Shown here: piece after piece, positions 11,764-21,569 of the stretch | Layout of the letters: every line of letters begins with the position of its first letter | Position numbering within the stretch: the first letter of the stretch is position 1 | Source: Cupriavidus numazuensis | GTDB taxonomy: Bacteria > Pseudomonadota > Gammaproteobacteria > Burkholderiales > Burkholderiaceae | Direction of reading: 5' to 3' | DNA length: 64,000 bases | NCBI RefSeq assembly: GCF_905397435.1 | Contig: NZ_CAJPVI010000026.1 | Location: forward strand, 1-64,000 | Translations under genes and position numbers: made by a program | The notes under the pieces: model-generated | What the model was told of the DNA's origin: nothing | Seen by the model: only the letters and a program-made list of their open reading frames with translations | Databases searched by the model: none

Positions 11764-14418
11764 ATGCCTCGCTTCCTTTCGCCTGACCGCAATTCCGCCT
11801 CCCGCCACCGCAGCCTGAAATCCGGTGCCGCACCCTTGCTGCCGATGCTTGCGGTGATGGCCGGCGTGGCCCTGACGCTGGCACCGTGGCCTGTCCATGC
11901 CCAGCCATCGCCACTCGGCGAACCCGGCGCGCAGGTGGGGCAGGTCGATCCGCCCACGCGCGTGGCGACACTGACCGATGCAGCGGGCAACCTCAGCTTT
12001 GCGCCGGCTGGCTCTGACGAATGGGCCGCGGCGGGCCTGAACCGGCCCATCACCACCGGCGACCGGCTGTGGGTGGATAACGGCGGCCGCGCCGAAGTCC
12101 ATGCCGGCTCGGTGGCGATCCGCCTCGGCAGCGCGACTGCCGTCAGCGTGCTCAACCTGGACGACAACGCCACCCAGGTCAAGCTCACGCAAGGCACGCT
12201 GCAGTTGCGGGTCCGCGCCTTGCCGCCGGACCAGCCCGTGGAGATCGATACCCCCAACCTGGCATTCGTGCCGCGCGAGCCTGGCGACTACCGTATCGAT
12301 GTGGCGCCCGACGGCAGCACGACAACGGTGACCATGCGCCACGGCCGGGCCGCCATCTACGGCGAAAGCCGTTCCCTGGAAATGGAACGCGGCCAGCGCA
12401 TGCGCTTTGCCGGCACCGATCTGGCGGATGCCGGGCAGGGCGACCTGCCGCCCGGCGATGAATTCGACCGCTGGACCGCCTCCCGCGATGCGCGCGAAGA
12501 TGCCTCGCCGTCGGCCCGCTACGTGCCGCGCGACATGCCCGGCTATGCCGCGCTTGACGGTTACGGCGACTGGCAGGACGACGCGGGCTATGGCGCGGTG
12601 TGGTATCCGCGTGTGGTGCAGACGGGCTGGGCGCCGTACAGCACCGGGCATTGGGCCTGGGTCGCGCCCTGGGGCTGGACCTGGATCGACGACGCGCCGT
12701 GGGGGTTCGCTCCCTTCCATTACGGGCGCTGGGCCTACATCGGCACCCGCTGGGGCTGGGTGCCGGGCCCGCGCGTGCCACGGCCGTGCTATGCGCCGGC
12801 GCTGGTCGGCTTCGTCGGCGGCGCAGGTCCCCACGGCGGCGTGCGTGTGGGCGGCGGCCCGGGCGTGGCCTGGTATCCGCTTGGCCCGCGCGACGCGTAC
12901 CGGCCCGTGTACCGCGCCAGTCCCGGCTACGTCACGCGGATCAACCGGGTGACCGTCAACAACATCGCGGTCGACAACCGCTTCCGCCGTGAGCAGCACC
13001 CGAACCGCGACGTGCCGGGTGCGATCAGCGGCATGCCTGCGCGCAATTTCGTCGAAGGCCGGCCGGTGCCGCGAAACATGCACGGCAATGAATGGCGCAA
13101 CCTGCCGCAGGGCGAGGCCCGCGGCGCGCCGCCGGTGGCGCCGGTCAAGGGAAGCCTGCTGGGCGCGGCTCCATCCCGCCCGCTTCCACCGCAGGCACGG
13201 CAGGGGTTCGAACGCCAGGCAATCGCGGCGCGCCCGCCGGGGCAGCCCGCGCATGACGACCTGGCGCGACGCTTTGCACGTGAAGGCGGGGCGGTCACCG
13301 GCGCTGGCCCGGTATGGCGCGGTGGTGACGCGCGGCCCCGCGGCATGGACGGCAACGGAGCCGCGAATGTGCGGATGAGCCAGGTGGCCCCGACCGCGCG
13401 GCCCGGCTTGCCGCCGCCGCGTCAGGACGACGATGCTATGCGCCGCCCGCCTGCGGGTGGCGAGCGCGGATCCACGCCGCCCGGCGGCGACGGCTGGCGC
13501 GGCAATGGCCGTGGCCAGACCACGCGGCCCGACCAGGCTCAGGGTTTCGCGCAGATGCCCGACGCTCAGCGCCAGGCGCAGGACATGCAGCGCCAGCAGC
13601 AACAGGCGATCCAGCGCCAGCAGATGGAGCAGCAGCGCCAGCGCCACGACGCGCAAGACCAGGCCCAGGCAATTCAGCACGAGCAGCAACAAGGGATCCA
13701 GCGGCAGCAGATGGAGTCGCTGCGCCAGATGCAGGAGCAGCAGCGTCAGCAGTCCGAGCAGCGCAACATGCAGTCGCAACGTCAGCAGGCCGATCAGCAA
13801 CGTCAGCAGGCCGACCACCAGCGACAGATGGCTGACCAGCAGCGGCAGCAGGAGGCGGTCCAGCGGCAGCAGATCGAACAGCAGCGTCAGCAGGTCGAGC
13901 GACAGCATCAGATGCAGGACCAGCAGCGCCAGCAGATGGACCAGCAGCGGCAGCAGGAAGCGGCCCAGCGCCAGCAGATGGATCAGCAGCGCCAGCAGGC
14001 GGAGCGGCAGCGCCAGATGCAGGATCAGCAGCGCCAGCAGATGGACCAGCAGCGGCAGCAGGCGGAGCGGCAGCGACAGATGCAGGACCAGCAACGCCAA
14101 CAGATGGAACAGCAGCGCCAGCAACAGGCGATGCAGCGCCAGCAGATGGAGCAGCAGCGCCAGATGCAGGAGCAACAGCGGCACGCGCAGGATCAGCAAC
14201 GCGCCGCCCAGGAGCAGCAGCGCGCCATGCAGGAACAGCAGCGAGCGATGCAGGAGCAGCAGCGCCGCCAGCAGGACCAGCAGCGCCAGATGCAGGATCG
14301 CCAGCGGCAACAGCAGCAACAACAGCAACAGCAGATGGATCAGCAGCGCCAGCAGCAGCGCGCGCACCATGACCGCGGGCAGACGGAGGCGCGCAACGAC
14401 GGAGATCGCCGTCAGTAG
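11764..14418 (+). CDS. FecR/DUF6600-type secreted protein with a long Gln/Arg-rich repetitive tail
   Basis: This 884-residue envelope protein has four parts. A Sec signal peptide ends near VHAQ (about residue 46). A FecR-like beta domain (about 75-195) contains GDRLWVDNGGRAEVHAGS and RLGSAT. A Trp/Tyr-rich DUF6600 segment (about 250-345) contains GHWAWVAPWGWTWIDD and WGWVPGPR. From about residue 600 to the end lies a low-complexity tail built from Gln, Arg and Met with occasional Glu/Asp, predicted to form a long coiled coil. FecR-type domains without a TonB partner often bind cell-wall or envelope ligands. The real function here is unknown. The start lacks a ribosome site, so it could lie slightly downstream. 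Confidence 0.8.
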   Translation: MPRFLSPDRNSASRHRSLKSGAAPLLPMLAVMAGVALTLAPWPVHAQPSPLGEPGAQVGQVDPPTRVATLTDAAGNLSFAPAGSDEWAAAGLNRPITTGDRLWVDNGGRAEVHAGSVAIRLGSATAVSVLNLDDNATQVKLTQGTLQLRVRALPPDQPVEIDTPNLAFVPREPGDYRIDVAPDGSTTTVTMRHGRAAIYGESRSLEMERGQRMRFAGTDLADAGQGDLPPGDEFDRWTASRDAREDASPSARYVPRDMPGYAALDGYGDWQDDAGYGAVWYPRVVQTGWAPYSTGHWAWVAPWGWTWIDDAPWGFAPFHYGRWAYIGTRWGWVPGPRVPRPCYAPALVGFVGGAGPHGGVRVGGGPGVAWYPLGPRDAYRPVYRASPGYVTRINRVTVNNIAVDNRFRREQHPNRDVPGAISGMPARNFVEGRPVPRNMHGNEWRNLPQGEARGAPPVAPVKGSLLGAAPSRPLPPQARQGFERQAIAARPPGQPAHDDLARRFAREGGAVTGAGPVWRGGDARPRGMDGNGAANVRMSQVAPTARPGLPPPRQDDDAMRRPPAGGERGSTPPGGDGWRGNGRGQTTRPDQAQGFAQMPDAQRQAQDMQRQQQQAIQRQQMEQQRQRHDAQDQAQAIQHEQQQGIQRQQMESLRQMQEQQRQQSEQRNMQSQRQQADQQRQQADHQRQMADQQRQQEAVQRQQIEQQRQQVERQHQMQDQQRQQMDQQRQQEAAQRQQMDQQRQQAERQRQMQDQQRQQMDQQRQQAERQRQMQDQQRQQMEQQRQQQAMQRQQMEQQRQMQEQQRHAQDQQRAAQEQQRAMQEQQRAMQEQQRRQQDQQRQMQDRQRQQQQQQQQQMDQQRQQQRAHHDRGQTEARNDGDRRQ
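13555..14360. repeat. Degenerate CAG-rich tandem repeats coding a Gln-rich coiled coil
   Basis: About 800 bp consist of imperfect repeats of CAGCAGCGCCAGCAGATGGA-like units, coding QQRQQM(D/E)-type heptad-like strings. The stretch around 13980-14115 contains near-identical repeats differing by a few bases. The composition explains the very long spurious antisense frame over this gene. Confidence 0.9.
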
Positions 14419-14458
14419 CCGCTCGCCGCCGGCAGCGCTGGCAAGGGCGCAAAAACAA

Positions 14459-14492
14459 CGCGGGCCATCAGGACATTGCCTGATGGCCCGCG
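14459..14492. terminator. Bidirectional terminator between the FecR-type gene and livK-like gene
   Basis: A perfect 14-bp stem (CGCGGGCCATCAGG with its complement, loop ACATTG) is followed by TTT on the plus strand and by TTGTTTTT on the minus strand. The two flanking genes converge here, so one hairpin serves both. Confidence 0.88.
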
Positions 14493-14517
14493 TTTCATGG
14501 GGCGCCGCGTGATCTGG

Positions 14518-15690
14518 TTACTTTGCCAGTTCCGACAGGCGTACCGGCGCGATCTTGCCGTTCTGCACCCAGCCCACCACGGTATCGGCGACCGACCCGC
14601 CCTTGGCATCGATGCCTTCCACCTCGTTCGGATTGACGTCCTTCGGCAGCGCCTTCATGGCGTCGGGCATCTTCGCGCGGATGGCGACGGCATCGCTGGT
14701 AGTGCCAGCCAGCTTCATCGCACCGGCCAGCGCGTACACCATGGTGTAGTTGAGCGACATCTCGGTGGTCGCGTCGCGGCCATCGTGCAGCTTCTTGTAC
14801 TTGGCATTGAAGTTCTGCGCGGCGGGACGGCCGTCGTTGACCAGCGGCAGCACGCCGATCGAGCCCTCCAGCATGCTCAGGCCGTTGGTGACCTTGGCCA
14901 TCTCGTCCATCTTGGCCTGATCCATGATGATGAAGCCGCCCTTGAAGCCGAGTTCGCGGGCCTGCTTGACCACCAGCGCGGTCGGCTCCGACGGACCGCC
15001 GACGAACATCACATCGGGCTTGTCGGTGATGGCGCGCGAGACGCCGCTGTAGAAGTCGGTGGCCTTGGTGTAGGACATCGGGTTGTTGCCGACGACCTTG
15101 CCGCCCGCGCCCTCCCAGGCCGGCACGAACGCCTGCACCCACGCCTTGGCGTAGTCGTGGTCGGCCGGCGCCAGCGCCACGTTCTTGCCATAGCGCTTCA
15201 TCTGCGCCTTGACGAACGGCTCGATATAGCCGGTGTAGGCAGGCGGGATGCGGATGGTCAGCTTGTTGCCGGCATCGGTGATGCGCGGCACGCTCGAATA
15301 GGCCATGACCAGGAATTTCTCCTGCTCGTTGAAGGCCTGCAGCGCGAAGATGCCGCCCGAATGCGGCACGAACACGGCCGGCGACTTGTGCTGCTGCACC
15401 AGGCGGCGCGCATTGATCGCGGCCTCGGCCGGCGAGTACTTGTCATCGAGCGCCACGACTTCCAGCTTGACCTTCTTGCCCTTGACGTCGAGACCAGCGG
15501 CATTGATCTCGTCGACGGCCATCTGCACGCCGGACAGCACGTTCTTGCCGTACAGCGCTGCGCCGCCCGAAAGCGGGCCGGTATAGCCGATCTTGACGAC
15601 TTCCTGGGCGAGCACGGCGCCCGAGGCCAGCATGGCGGCGACGGCGGTGGCGGCCAGCGGGAAGATGCGGTGCATGATCTTGCCTTGCAT
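14518..15690 (-). CDS. livK: Branched-chain amino acid ABC transporter substrate-binding protein (LivK family)
   Basis: This is the periplasmic binding component of the ABC importer encoded by the four genes before it. It has 390 residues with a Sec signal peptide cleaved after VLAQ (about residue 29). The mature protein opens EVVKIGYTGPLSGGAALYGKN (conserved Leu/Ile/Val-binding family start), with MAVDEINAAGL and SYTKATDFYSG further on. The real ligand cannot be read from sequence; members bind amino acids, amides, urea or aromatic acids. The ATG is preceded by AGGAGACACCACA. It is the last gene of the liv cluster, separated from livF by a strong hairpin. Confidence 0.9.
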   Translation of the reverse strand: MQGKIMHRIFPLAATAVAAMLASGAVLAQEVVKIGYTGPLSGGAALYGKNVLSGVQMAVDEINAAGLDVKGKKVKLEVVALDDKYSPAEAAINARRLVQQHKSPAVFVPHSGGIFALQAFNEQEKFLVMAYSSVPRITDAGNKLTIRIPPAYTGYIEPFVKAQMKRYGKNVALAPADHDYAKAWVQAFVPAWEGAGGKVVGNNPMSYTKATDFYSGVSRAITDKPDVMFVGGPSEPTALVVKQARELGFKGGFIIMDQAKMDEMAKVTNGLSMLEGSIGVLPLVNDGRPAAQNFNAKYKKLHDGRDATTEMSLNYTMVYALAGAMKLAGTTSDAVAIRAKMPDAMKALPKDVNPNEVEGIDAKGGSVADTVVGWVQNGKIAPVRLSELAK

Positions 15691-15758
15691 TGTGGTGTCT
15701 CCTGTAAGTACTGCGCTTATGAGTTCCGGATGTCTTCAACGACCCCTCTGTTTTCTCC

Positions 15759-15780
15759 CCTCTCCCGCTTGCGGGAGAGG
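15759..15780. terminator. Intercistronic hairpin between livF and livK
   Basis: The perfect 10-bp stem CCTCTCCCGC-TT-GCGGGAGAGG lies between livF and livK. There is no clean T-run on the minus strand. It may attenuate read-through or protect the upstream mRNA end, allowing the binding protein and permease genes to be expressed at different levels. Confidence 0.6.
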
Positions 15781-15813
15781 GAGCACACAATTGGCGGCGA
15801 AAGCCGTTGAGCC

Positions 15814-16507
15814 TTAGCCCCCGATATACGCCTTGCGGATCCCTTCGTCCTTCAACAGCGAATCGCGATCGCCCTCCATCACGATGCGTCCGCCTTCGAT
15901 CACATAGGCGCGATGCGCGATGCCCAATGCCGCGTAAGCGTTCTGCTCGGCCAGCAGCACTGTCGTGCCCGCGCGGTTGATGCGCTGGATGATCTCGAAC
16001 ATCTGCTTGACCACCAGGGGTGCGAGGCCCAGCGACGGCTCGTCGAGCAACAGCGCACGCGGACGGCTCATCAGCGCGCGCCCGAGTGCCACCATCTGCT
16101 GCTGGCCGCCGGAAAGCGAGCCTGCGGCGTCATCCTTCTTCTGGCGCAGGATCGGGAACATCTCGTACACCTCTTCGAGTGTCTTGCGGATGCCTGCACT
16201 GTCGCGGCGATGCACGTAGGCGCCCAGCGTCAGGTTCTTCTCCACGCTCATGGCCGGGAACAGCTTGCGGCCCTCCGGGCAGTGCACGAGTCCCGCCTGC
16301 ACGATCTGCGACGGCTTCATGCCCGACAGCTCGCGGCCATCGAAGCGCATGCTGCCGCCGCTGATACGGTGGATCGCGCTCATGGCGAGGAAGATCGAGC
16401 TCTTGCCGGCGCCGTTGGCACCGAGCAGCACCACCAGTTCGCCCGCGCCGGCATGCAGCGAGATGTTGTCGAGGGCACGGAAGCTGCCGTACGACAGCGA
16501 GACGTGT

Positions 16508-16521
<14 letters not shown>
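15814..16521 (-). CDS. livF: LivF, ABC transporter ATP-binding protein
   Basis: This is one of two ATPases powering the branched-chain amino acid type importer at the inner face of the membrane. It has 235 residues from the ATG at 16521, which follows GGGAG at 8 bp. Walker A is GANGAGKS (about 37-44), the signature is LSGGQQQM, and Walker B is LLLDEPSLGLAP. The GLVHCPEGRKLFP stretch is characteristic of LivF. It overlaps the end of livG by 14 bp, showing operon organisation. Confidence 0.93.
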
Positions 16522-17264
<743 letters not shown>

Positions 17265-17272
<8 letters not shown>

Positions 17273-18287
17273 GGTCGGCTCCGGCGCGGGTGGGGACGGG
17301 GGCGGCAGCAGGGGCAGAGGGCTGGCGATTGTCGCGGCGCGCGGCAGCGGCCTTGCGCGCCTGCTTCTTCAGCCACGAGCCGACGATGCCGTCCGGGAAG
17401 AAGATGATCAGCAGGATCAGCACCGGACCGAACACCAGCATGCGGTAGTCCTGCAGGAACTGCAGCGTCTGCGTGACCCACGGCACCAGCACCGCGCCCA
17501 GCAGCGGCCCGAACAGCGTGCCGGTGCCGCCGACCAGCATCGCCATCACCATGTCGAAGGTCAGGTCGGTACGCGCGATATCGGGGCCGAGGAAGCGCAC
17601 CTGGCCCGCGTAGAGCGCACCGGCAAAGCCGGCGTAGCCGACCGACAGCACGAACGACAGCACCTTGGTGCGCATCAGGTTGATGCCGAGCGCCTCGGCC
17701 AGCGCGTCGCTGTTGCGCACGGCCATGAAGCTGCGGCCCAGCAGTGAGGTGACGATACGGTGCATCAGGAACGTGCCGATCGCCAGGAAGGCCAGCACGA
17801 GGTAGTACTGCGCGGGCACGCTGTCGAACGTGACCGGACCGATTGCCGCGGGCACCGGAATGCCGATCAGGCCGACCGTGCCGTGCGTCAGGCTTTCCCA
17901 CTTCTCGATCAGCAGATAGATGATGTAGCCGATGCACATCGTGAAGATCGAGAAGTAGTGACCCTTCAAACGCAGCGATACCAGTCCCACGAAATAACCG
18001 ACCACCATGCAGACCACGCCCGACAGCGCGAACGCCAGCCAGAACGGCACCTGGTGGTCCACCGTCAGGATGCCCAGCGTGTAAGCGCCGATCGCCATGA
18101 AACCGCCGTGCGCGAGATTGAGCTGGCCCGTGTAGCCGGTGATGAGATTGAGCCCGAGCGTGGCGAGGGCGTAGATGAACGCCAGCGTCATCACGGTCAG
18201 GTAGTAGCTGTTGGGCGCGATCAGCGGGAACGCGATCGCCAGTGCCAGCAGCAGGGTCCAGCCGGTCTTTCCTTGCAGTGCTTTCAT
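17265..18287 (-). CDS. livM: LivM, ABC transporter permease
   Basis: This is an inner-membrane permease of the Liv importer, 340 residues with about nine hydrophobic segments. Family landmarks are LGLNLITGYTGQLNLAHGGFMAIGAY near residue 45 and the EAA-like loop EALGINLMRTKVLSFVLS near residue 200. The C-terminal tail is short, Ala/Arg/Pro-rich and cytoplasmic. The start codon follows GAGGAG and lies 10 bp after the livH stop. Confidence 0.92.
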
Positions 18288-18297
18288 GCCGTACTCC

Positions 18298-19161
18298 TCA
18301 GGCCGCCTTGCCGGCGAACAGGCCTTGCGGCCGGATCGACAGGATCACCACCAGCAGTACGAACGCGATGATGTCCTTGTAGTCGGTGGAAACGTAGAAA
18401 CCGCCAAAACTCTCGGCCATGCCGATGATCAGCCCGCCCGCAATCGCGCCGGGGATGCTGCCCATGCCGCCGAGGATGATGATCACGAAGGCCTTGGTGA
18501 TGACCAGGTTGCCCATGCTCGGATAGACCAGGTTGATCGGCGCGTAGAGCGTGGCAGCGATGGCGGCCAGTGCGCCGGAAATGGCGAACACCAGCAGCGT
18601 CACGCGTGTCGCATCGATGCCCACCAGCGCGGCACCTTCGCGGTTCTGCGCCATGGCCATGATGGTGGCGCCCGTCATCGTGCGAGTGAGGAACAGGTGC
18701 AGCAGCACCATCAGCGCGAACGCGGCGACGATGATCAGCAAACGCTGCAGCGGCGCGGTCAGGCCGAACAGGTCGACCACCTGGCCGTACGGCGTGGGCA
18801 TGCGATGGAAGTCCGCGCCCCATAGCGCCTGCGCACCGGCTTCGAGGAACAGCAGGATGCCGATGGCCGCGATCATGTCGTGCAACTCGGGCGCGTTGCG
18901 CAGCGGATGGAACACCAGCCGGTCTGCCAGCATCGACAGCATCGCGACGACGACTGCGGCGCCGACCATCGCGAGCCAGTAGTTCACGCCGAACGACGTC
19001 ATCAGGAAGTACGAGACGTAGGCGCCGGCCATGTAGAACGCGCCGTGCGCGAAGTTCGGCACGTGCAGGATGCCGTAGACCAGCGTCAGGCCAAGGGCCA
19101 CCAGGCTGTACACGCCGCCCAGCGTCAGGCCGTTCAGGATCTGTTGAAGGAACAATGCCAC
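18298..19161 (-). CDS. livH: LivH, ABC transporter permease
   Basis: This is the partner inner-membrane permease of LivM. It has 287 residues and opens MALFLQQILNGLTLGGVYSL, followed by LVYGILHVPNFAHGAFYM, the conserved LivH beginning. The coupling loop contains IDATRVTLLVFAISG, and the C-terminal part holds GGMGSIPGAIAGGLIIG. It is the first transporter gene of the cluster. A very small frame with a good ribosome site (19265-19369) lies just upstream on the same strand. Confidence 0.92.
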   Translation of the reverse strand: MALFLQQILNGLTLGGVYSLVALGLTLVYGILHVPNFAHGAFYMAGAYVSYFLMTSFGVNYWLAMVGAAVVVAMLSMLADRLVFHPLRNAPELHDMIAAIGILLFLEAGAQALWGADFHRMPTPYGQVVDLFGLTAPLQRLLIIVAAFALMVLLHLFLTRTMTGATIMAMAQNREGAALVGIDATRVTLLVFAISGALAAIAATLYAPINLVYPSMGNLVITKAFVIIILGGMGSIPGAIAGGLIIGMAESFGGFYVSTDYKDIIAFVLLVVILSIRPQGLFAGKAA

Positions 19162-19264
19162 AGGCTCACCTCGTGCGGTTCACGAAACAGGGCACGCGCC
19201 GGCCGCAAGCGGGCGCGCGGATTCACGGCGGCAGCCTCATGGCCGCCGCGCATGCGGGTGGGGT

Positions 19265-19369
19265 TCAGTCGGGGGCGTGGGCCGCGGCAAACGATGCCGC
19301 GGTCGGAGCGGCGCTGTGCGCCGGTCGAGCGTTGCGCTCGTGGACAGGTGCGTACTGCTGATGATGCAT
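19265..19369 (-). CDS. Possible 34-residue leader or small protein upstream of livH
   Basis: An ATG at 19369 is preceded by AGGAGACAAACC, as good a ribosome site as any in this cluster. It opens a 34-codon frame that is His-rich at the start and Ala-rich at the end, with no hydrophobic segment. It ends 103 bp before the livH ATG. It may be a translated leader, a genuine small protein, or the remnant of a gene whose 3' part was lost. No family is recognised. Confidence 0.4.
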   Translation of the reverse strand: MHHQQYAPVHERNARPAHSAAPTAASFAAAHAPD

Positions 19370-19523
19370 GGTTTGTCTCCTATGCGATGCGGTCTGCGCA
19401 GTTGCGCCGCGGTGCCGGTCGTGGCCGGCGAACGCCGTTGCGTGGAAGTGTGATGATTCCCGCACGGTCGTTCGTTTTCATCGACTTTTGCATAGGGCCG
19501 AAGGGCCAGTCAAGGAAACCGGT

Positions 19524-19551
19524 CCAGTATTCCGCACAGCGAAATAGCTGG
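19524..19551. promoter_or_regulatory. Candidate operator between the liv cluster and the IclR gene
   Basis: TATTCCGC-ACA-GCGAAATA (19528-19546) is an inverted repeat with one mismatch in eight, flanked by CCAG and CTGG that extend the symmetry. It lies in the 367-bp region between the divergent small frame/liv genes and the iclR-type gene, where an autoregulating IclR protein would be expected to bind. Apart from this and the 34-codon frame, 19162-19736 shows nothing else. Confidence 0.45.
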
Positions 19552-19736
19552 AGAGTCATTGCTCCGAGAAGGGCACGCGGCATAGAGGTAATCCCTGACG
19601 AGCAGGCATGACGGGGGATGGCGGGAAGCGGCAAGCGCTATCCATGGCACCTATGACCCCTATGTTTTCGCTAAATAGTCGGGTCGGCCGGCGGTGGGAA
19701 CTGGTATCTAGTCAGTCAGGACAACGACCAGCCCGC

Positions 19737-20666
19737 ATGAAGCGCTCGACCTCCATCCCGGCTCCGCCGCCTGACGCGGCCCATGTCATGCCTGCCATGC
19801 CGTGCGCTGCCGCCCATATTGCCCATAACGCCTACACCGGCGACGACCGCAACTTCGTCACCGCGCTGGCGCGCGGCATGGAGCTGCTGCGCGCGTTCGG
19901 CCCCCACGACGACTATCTCGGCAATGCGGAGCTGTCCCGACGCACCGGCATTCCGCGGCCCACGGTGTCGCGGCTGACCTATACGCTGGCCTCGCTCGGC
20001 TATCTCTCCTACATCGAATCGATGGAGAAGTACCGGCTTGGGCAGGGCGCGATGGTGCTCGGGCACCGCTACATTTCCGGCGCGGGCATCCGCGAGATTG
20101 CGCAGCCGCTGATGCAATCGCTCGCGTTCGCGACGGATTGCACGGTTGCGCTGGCCATGCCCGACCGCCATGCGATGGTCTACCTGGAATCGTGCCAGCC
20201 GCGCGGCGCGCTGGTGATCCGGCTCGCGCCAGGTGCACGGCTGCCGATGGCCACATCGGCCATGGGGCGCGCGTGGCTCGCGGGTCTGGACAGCGCACAC
20301 CGCGAAGCCGCGCTGGCCGAGCTGGAGCGCCACTATGGCGCGCGCTGGGCGCCGGTGCGCGGCAAGATCGAGCGCTCGCTGCGCGACCACGCGCGGCGCG
20401 GCTTCTGCGTGGCGCATGCCGAGTGGGACCGCACTGTCAGCGGCGCGGCGGCGCCGCTTCGGCTCGAAGGCAGCGGCGAGGTGCTGGCGCTGAATATCGG
20501 CGGCGCCGCGACGCGGCTGTCGCCGGAAATCCTGGAAAGCAACCTTGGTCCGCGCATCCGCGACCTGGCGCAGACGCTGCAGGCGCGGCTATGGCAGGCC
20601 GGTGCCGGGCGGCAGGGATCGACACGTACGGCGGCGGCGACGTCCGGCGCCTGTGATGCAAACTGA
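19737..20666 (+). CDS. IclR-family transcriptional regulator
   Basis: This is a DNA-binding repressor or activator of 309 residues. After a disordered N-terminus it has a winged helix-turn-helix (about 40-105; [15 protein letters not shown] and [20 protein letters not shown]), then the IclR effector domain (about 120-290; [20 protein letters not shown] and [20 protein letters not shown]). The ATG at 19737 was preferred because upstream codons look non-coding; AGGA lies 13 bp before it. It is followed 25 bp later by the dehydrogenase gene, suggesting it controls that gene, the Bug protein and possibly liv. The effector is unknown. Confidence 0.88.
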   Translation: MKRSTSIPAPPPDAAHVMPAMPCAAAHIAHNAYTGDDRNFVTALARGMELLRAFGPHDDYLGNAELSRRTGIPRPTVSRLTYTLASLGYLSYIESMEKYRLGQGAMVLGHRYISGAGIREIAQPLMQSLAFATDCTVALAMPDRHAMVYLESCQPRGALVIRLAPGARLPMATSAMGRAWLAGLDSAHREAALAELERHYGARWAPVRGKIERSLRDHARRGFCVAHAEWDRTVSGAAAPLRLEGSGEVLALNIGGAATRLSPEILESNLGPRIRDLAQTLQARLWQAGAGRQGSTRTAAATSGACDAN

Positions 20667-20691
20667 GCAAGCAGAGACAAGGAGACAACGC

Positions 20692-21504
20692 ATGCAAGTC
20701 AAAGACAAGACCGTCGTCGTGACGGGCGCCGCCACGGGCATCGGCCGCGCGCTGGCGCTCGCATTTGCCCAGGCCGGTGCGCGCGGCGTGGCCATCGCCG
20801 ATCTCAACGCCGCAGGCGCCGCTGCAGTGGCGGCCGAGGTGCAGGCGGCTGCGCCGGACTGCAAGGTGTTTGCGCAGGGCGTGGACGTGAGCGATGAAGC
20901 GGCGGTGCAGTCCCTGGCCGACGAAGCGACGCGCCGCTTCGGCCAGATCGACGTGTTCTGTTCCAACGCCGGCATCATCCTGCGCAAGGGGCTCGACGCC
21001 AGCGCCGAGGAGTGGCAGCGCATCTGGGACATCAACGTCATGGCGCATATCCACGCGGCGAAGGCGGTGCTGCCGCAAATGCTGGAGCGCGGGGATGGCT
21101 ACTTCGTCAATACCGTATCGGCGGCGGGCCTCCTGTCGCAGATCGGCTCGGCGCCGTATGCCGTAACCAAGCATGCCGCGATCGGCTTTGCGGAATGGCT
21201 GTCGATCACCTATGGCGACCGCGGCATCAAGGTCAGCTGCATCTGCCCGCAGGGCGTGCAGACCAATATGCTGCTCGGCGAGAACGGCGAGCGCAAGGGC
21301 TTTCTGCAGGAGGGCTCGGTCACGGCCGAGCACGTCGCAGCCGCCACGCTGGAAGGCATTGCCGACGAACGCTTCCTGATCCTGCCGCACCCGGAGGTAT
21401 TGGAGTACTACCGCCGCAAGGGACAGGACTACGACCGCTGGCTGCACGGCATGCGGCGCCTGCACGAGAAGGTCATGCAGGAGTTCGGCGGTATTGCAGT
21501 GTAG
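20692..21504 (+). CDS. Short-chain dehydrogenase/reductase
   Basis: This is an NAD(P)-dependent oxidoreductase of the classical SDR family, 270 residues. The cofactor motif TGAATGIG is at 11-18, and NAG is at 92-94. The catalytic residues are Asn115, Ser143, Tyr156 and Lys160 (YAVTK). The ADLN at 36-39, with Asp ending strand two, favours NAD over NADP. The C-terminus is extended by a Tyr/Arg-rich segment ([19 protein letters not shown]). AAGGAGA precedes the ATG. It lies between an IclR regulator and a Bug binding protein, implying a catabolic alcohol or ketone oxidation; the substrate is not known. Confidence 0.88.
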   Translation: MQVKDKTVVVTGAATGIGRALALAFAQAGARGVAIADLNAAGAAAVAAEVQAAAPDCKVFAQGVDVSDEAAVQSLADEATRRFGQIDVFCSNAGIILRKGLDASAEEWQRIWDINVMAHIHAAKAVLPQMLERGDGYFVNTVSAAGLLSQIGSAPYAVTKHAAIGFAEWLSITYGDRGIKVSCICPQGVQTNMLLGENGERKGFLQEGSVTAEHVAAATLEGIADERFLILPHPEVLEYYRRKGQDYDRWLHGMRRLHEKVMQEFGGIAV

Positions 21505-21569
21505 TTCCGGAGTTCTTCGCCCAGAACAGCCGGTGCCCACGCAGGCACCGGACAGCCAGGAGACAACCG

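Noticed and set aside
11731-14370. An 879-codon open frame antisense to the FecR/DUF6600 gene
   Set aside because: It is a Leu-rich mirror of CAG-type repeats in the sense gene, without family motifs. The sense strand has a signal peptide and recognisable domains. GC-rich codon use creates such antisense frames.
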